From assembly GCF_004295585.1 (NCBI RefSeq), contig NZ_AP019400.1, positions 4,810,001-4,874,000 on the forward strand: a stretch of DNA of 64,000 nucleotides, in the 5' to 3' direction. A model generated the notes under the pieces. It was given only the letters and a program-made list of their open reading frames with translations. It did not search any database and had not been told where the DNA came from. The translations under genes and the position numbers were made by a program. Of the stretch, positions 61,780-64,000 are shown one piece after another. The DNA comes from Cohnella abietis (GTDB taxonomy: Bacteria > Bacillota > Bacilli > Paenibacillales > Paenibacillaceae). Positions within the stretch are counted from its first letter, which is position 1; the number at the start of each line of letters is the position of its first letter.

Positions 61780-62729
61780 ATTTCACCCGCACTTTCCTGA
61801 AGAATGAGTCCATTAAGGAAGTTAGCAGCTTTGGTGAAGCCTTCGTTTACGCTCATCAAGCCGTCTTCATGCTCAATGCTAATTGTTCCATCGTAGCCAA
61901 CAAGACGAAGTGTGCTTACAAAATGTTTCCAGAAATCGTCGTCATGACCATACCCAACCGTACGGAATACCCACGAACGATTCAGAATGTCACCATAGTT
62001 TTTGTTATCTAGAACGCCGTTAATAGCTGTATTCCGTTTATCAATCTTCGTGTCCTTCGCATGTACATGGTAAATAGATTTGCCAAGAGCTTTAACACAC
62101 TCAATGGGATCCATACCTTGCCAGAACAAGTGAGAAGGATCGAAGTTAACTCCGATGTTATCTCCCGCTTCTTCACGAAGACGTAATGCCGTTTCTGTAT
62201 TATATACGAGAAAGCCAGGGTGAGCTTCAATAGCTACTCTCACATTGTGCTTACGCAGGAAAGCAGATTGTTCCTTCCAATAAGGAATGGCGATCTCGTT
62301 CCATTGCCATTCTAATACCGTCAAGAATTCAGGCGGCCAAGGGCAGGTTACCCATGAAGGATATGTAGAATTGACTGATTCACCAGGACAGCCCGAGAAA
62401 GTAATTACAGTCTCTACGCCGAGCTTCTCAGCCAATTTAACGGTAGCGACGAAATCATCATGATCAGATTTAGCAGTGGCTGCATTCGGATGTAACGGAT
62501 TACCATGGCAGCTTAATGCACTAATCGTTAGACCGCGAGAGTCAACAGCATCACGAATACGGCTAATAGCTGCGTCATCATTCAATATTTCCTGTGCATT
62601 GATATGAGCAGTTCCGGGAAATCCTCCGGTTCCGATTTCAACGGATTGAAGTCCTGCGGCCTTAGCCGTATCCAATGCTTGTTCGAAAGCTTGTTGGCTG
62701 AATAGAACTAGAAAAACTCCTGATTTCAT
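61767..62729 (-). CDS. Sugar-phosphate isomerase/epimerase (xylose-isomerase-like TIM barrel)
   Basis: 320 aa. ETVITFSGCPG, VRVAIEAHPGFLVYNTETAL (metal-binding Glu), IGVNFDPSHLFWQGMDP (Asp, His), HVHAKDTKID and GTISIEHEDGLM (Glu) are the metal-site strands of the AP-endonuclease-2/IolE-IolI-like fold. It catalyses isomerisation, epimerisation or dehydration of a sugar or inositol derivative. It is coupled to the oxidoreductase downstream. The ATG 62729 has AAAGG upstream, 12 bases away. Confidence 0.9.
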   Translation of the reverse strand: MKSGVFLVLFSQQAFEQALDTAKAAGLQSVEIGTGGFPGTAHINAQEILNDDAAISRIRDAVDSRGLTISALSCHGNPLHPNAATAKSDHDDFVATVKLAEKLGVETVITFSGCPGESVNSTYPSWVTCPWPPEFLTVLEWQWNEIAIPYWKEQSAFLRKHNVRVAIEAHPGFLVYNTETALRLREEAGDNIGVNFDPSHLFWQGMDPIECVKALGKSIYHVHAKDTKIDKRNTAINGVLDNKNYGDILNRSWVFRTVGYGHDDDFWKHFVSTLRLVGYDGTISIEHEDGLMSVNEGFTKAANFLNGLILQESAGEMWWA

Positions 62730-62772
62730 TGATTATCCACCAAACCTTTCCTAGATCATCTTAGTTATTAAT

Positions 62773-62817
62773 GGACATAAAATAGATAAAGTATGTACAC
62801 GCGTTCATTTTATGTCC
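62773..62817. promoter_or_regulatory. Inverted repeat between oxidoreductase and isomerase genes
   Basis: GGACATAAAAT (62773-62783) and ATTTTATGTCC (62807-62817) form an 11-bp perfect inverted repeat around 23 bases, 44 bases before the isomerase start. It could be the operator of a sugar-responsive regulator or a weak terminator of the preceding gene. Confidence 0.5.
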
Positions 62818-62910
62818 CTTACTATTTTACAGGAAAATGCATCGAATTACTAACTCCAATTATACGACATCGCCTATTATTATTAATTTTCTCGGTTCTT
62901 TGGGCTATAA

Positions 62911-63984
62911 CTAAACAAAGCTTATCGCTTGCCCTTTATTCGCAGATTCATAGACGGCTTCGAGTATTTCTTGTACAACAAGTGCTTGTTTAGCCGTAAC
63001 AACAGGTTCTCGGTCATGAATAATGGCGTCAATCCATGCCCGTGCCTCTTGCTCTGCTGCATCATCAGGAAGAGGATTTCCGCCGAAATCACCAGACATC
63101 TGAATTTCTTGCGTATAAAGGCGACCATGCTCTTCACCATTAACACGTAGACCGTTTTTCATATCCGCTCCTGCTTTAGTTCCGGAGAGAGATACTTTCG
63201 CTTCATCAACATCAAGCGTATTAAGCGCCCAGCTCGATTCGAGCCACACGGTAGCCCCGCTCTTCATCGTAATCATGGCAAAGGCAGAATCCTCTACAGT
63301 AAATTTCGCAGGATCCCAGCTTCCCCAAAGATTCGCCTGGCTTCCTTGCTCCGCTAGCTTGCGGTAGGAAGTTCCCAGCACTGTCCTGGGCTCGTAGTTA
63401 TCCATCATCCATAAAGCGAGGTCAAGAGCATGGGTTCCAATATCAATTAGCGGACCGCCACCTTGCTTCTCGAGGTCTAAGAACACACCCCATGTGGGTA
63501 CAGCACGGCGACGAACTGCATGGGCCTTTGCAAAATATATTTCTCCCAGATCACCGGAACGGCACGCTTGGTGGAGCCAGCGACTATCTGCGCGATATCG
63601 ATTTTGGTAAGCGATACTAAGCTTTCGGCCTGTTCTTTGGGAGGTTTCAAGCATACGCCGCGCATCCTCTGCCGTTCTAGCCATCGGCTTCTCGCAAAGC
63701 ACGTGTTTACCTGCTTCCAAAGCAGCTATGGATATTTCGGCGTGGGTGTCATTTGGCGTACACACATGTACAACATGAACATCTTGGTCGCGGAGCAATT
63801 CATAAACATCGTGATACACTCTAGCATCGTGCGTGCCAAATCTATTTTTGGCTTCATGTGCTCTATCCGATGCTACATCAAAAAATGCGACAATTTGCGC
63901 TTCTGGGATTTTGGCGAGCGAGGGCAAATGCTTCCCCATGGCGATTCCACCGCATCCAATCATACCTACATTTACTTTTGTCAA
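62911..63984 (-). CDS. Gfo/Idh/MocA-family oxidoreductase
   Basis: 357 aa. TTG 63984 is the start, with AAGGAGGA 8 bases upstream at the window edge. The Rossmann motif is VGMIGCGGIAMGKHLPSL; TPNDTHAEISIAALEAGKHV then LCEKPMA is the EKP region; GGGPLIDIGTHALDLALWMM holds the catalytic His/Asp area. It is paralogous to the oxidoreductase at 60607 but only distantly. It precedes the isomerase gene on the same strand with a 180-base gap that contains an inverted repeat, so it may form a separate transcription unit of the same pathway. Confidence 0.9.
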   Translation of the reverse strand: MTKVNVGMIGCGGIAMGKHLPSLAKIPEAQIVAFFDVASDRAHEAKNRFGTHDARVYHDVYELLRDQDVHVVHVCTPNDTHAEISIAALEAGKHVLCEKPMARTAEDARRMLETSQRTGRKLSIAYQNRYRADSRWLHQACRSGDLGEIYFAKAHAVRRRAVPTWGVFLDLEKQGGGPLIDIGTHALDLALWMMDNYEPRTVLGTSYRKLAEQGSQANLWGSWDPAKFTVEDSAFAMITMKSGATVWLESSWALNTLDVDEAKVSLSGTKAGADMKNGLRVNGEEHGRLYTQEIQMSGDFGGNPLPDDAAEQEARAWIDAIIHDREPVVTAKQALVVQEILEAVYESANKGQAISFV

Positions 63985-64000
63985 AACACTTGTCCTCCTT

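Noticed and set aside
1..64000. CRISPR arrays, rRNA genes, riboswitches or insertion sequences with DDE transposases.
   Set aside because: I saw no regularly spaced conserved repeats with unique spacers, no rRNA sequence, no aptamer I could recognise and no DDE transposase.

Overview
The window looks like a chromosomal segment of a Paenibacillus-type, spore-forming, low-GC Gram-positive bacterium. The evidence is an alpha/beta small acid-soluble spore protein, a YtaF-like sporulation membrane protein, the gene chain polA-mutM-ytaF-coaE-lytic transglycosylase-nrdR, an S-layer-homology surface protein, and Bacillus-type PhoP boxes in front of phosphate-uptake genes. Most backbone genes lie on the minus strand. 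All identifications come from reading motifs in the translations; no database search was possible.

Backbone left (1-34 kb). A secreted NHL-repeat protein runs off the left edge, followed by a MalT-type LuxR regulator, a DUF4825-like anchored protein, tRNA-Lys and tRNA-Ala, a 26-bp degenerate tandem repeat, nrdR, a SASP gene, a soluble lytic transglycosylase, coaE, ytaF, mutM and polA. Then come two cyclic-di-GMP proteins (an EAL protein and an EAL-like/CBS/GGDEF protein). Two phosphate modules follow: pstS-pstC-pstA-pstB-pstB-phoU, and a second set made of a stalk-domain beta-propeller protein, a PstS-like protein, PstC and PstA but no PstB. A LysR-type regulator sits between them. Each module has an 11-bp-period PhoP box. 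A CBS plus methyl-accepting-type signalling protein, a large anchored protein and an SLH-domain protein complete this part.

Genomic island (about 34.1-58.4 kb). This AT-rich stretch ends in a five-gene operon with three tyrosine recombinases, an unknown 244-aa protein and a 157-aa coiled-coil protein. The layout resembles GInt islands and Tn554-type transposition modules. The cargo is defence-like: two adjacent PD-(D/E)XK-like proteins; an AbiH-family protein; a compact four-gene operon joining a dCTP-deaminase-like enzyme, an HExxH metallopeptidase-like protein, a small partner and a zinc-ribbon protein; and a three-gene set that fits the ABC-three-component layout (Cap4/DUF4297-like nuclease, small middle component, SMC-like ATPase). 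It also holds a divergent RarA ATPase, three XRE regulators (one paired with an ImmA-type peptidase), a lipoprotein, and a less AT-rich cluster of three unknown genes. Short operator-like repeats link several of these genes.

Backbone right (58.7-64 kb). A frameshifted O-antigen-ligase-like gene is followed by two Gfo/Idh/MocA oxidoreductases flanking a sugar-phosphate isomerase/epimerase, probably for inositol or another sugar derivative.

The strongest candidate for an undescribed system is the dCTP-deaminase/metallopeptidase/zinc-ribbon operon at 37.5-40.2 kb, followed by the pair of nuclease-like genes at 34.6-36.2 kb.
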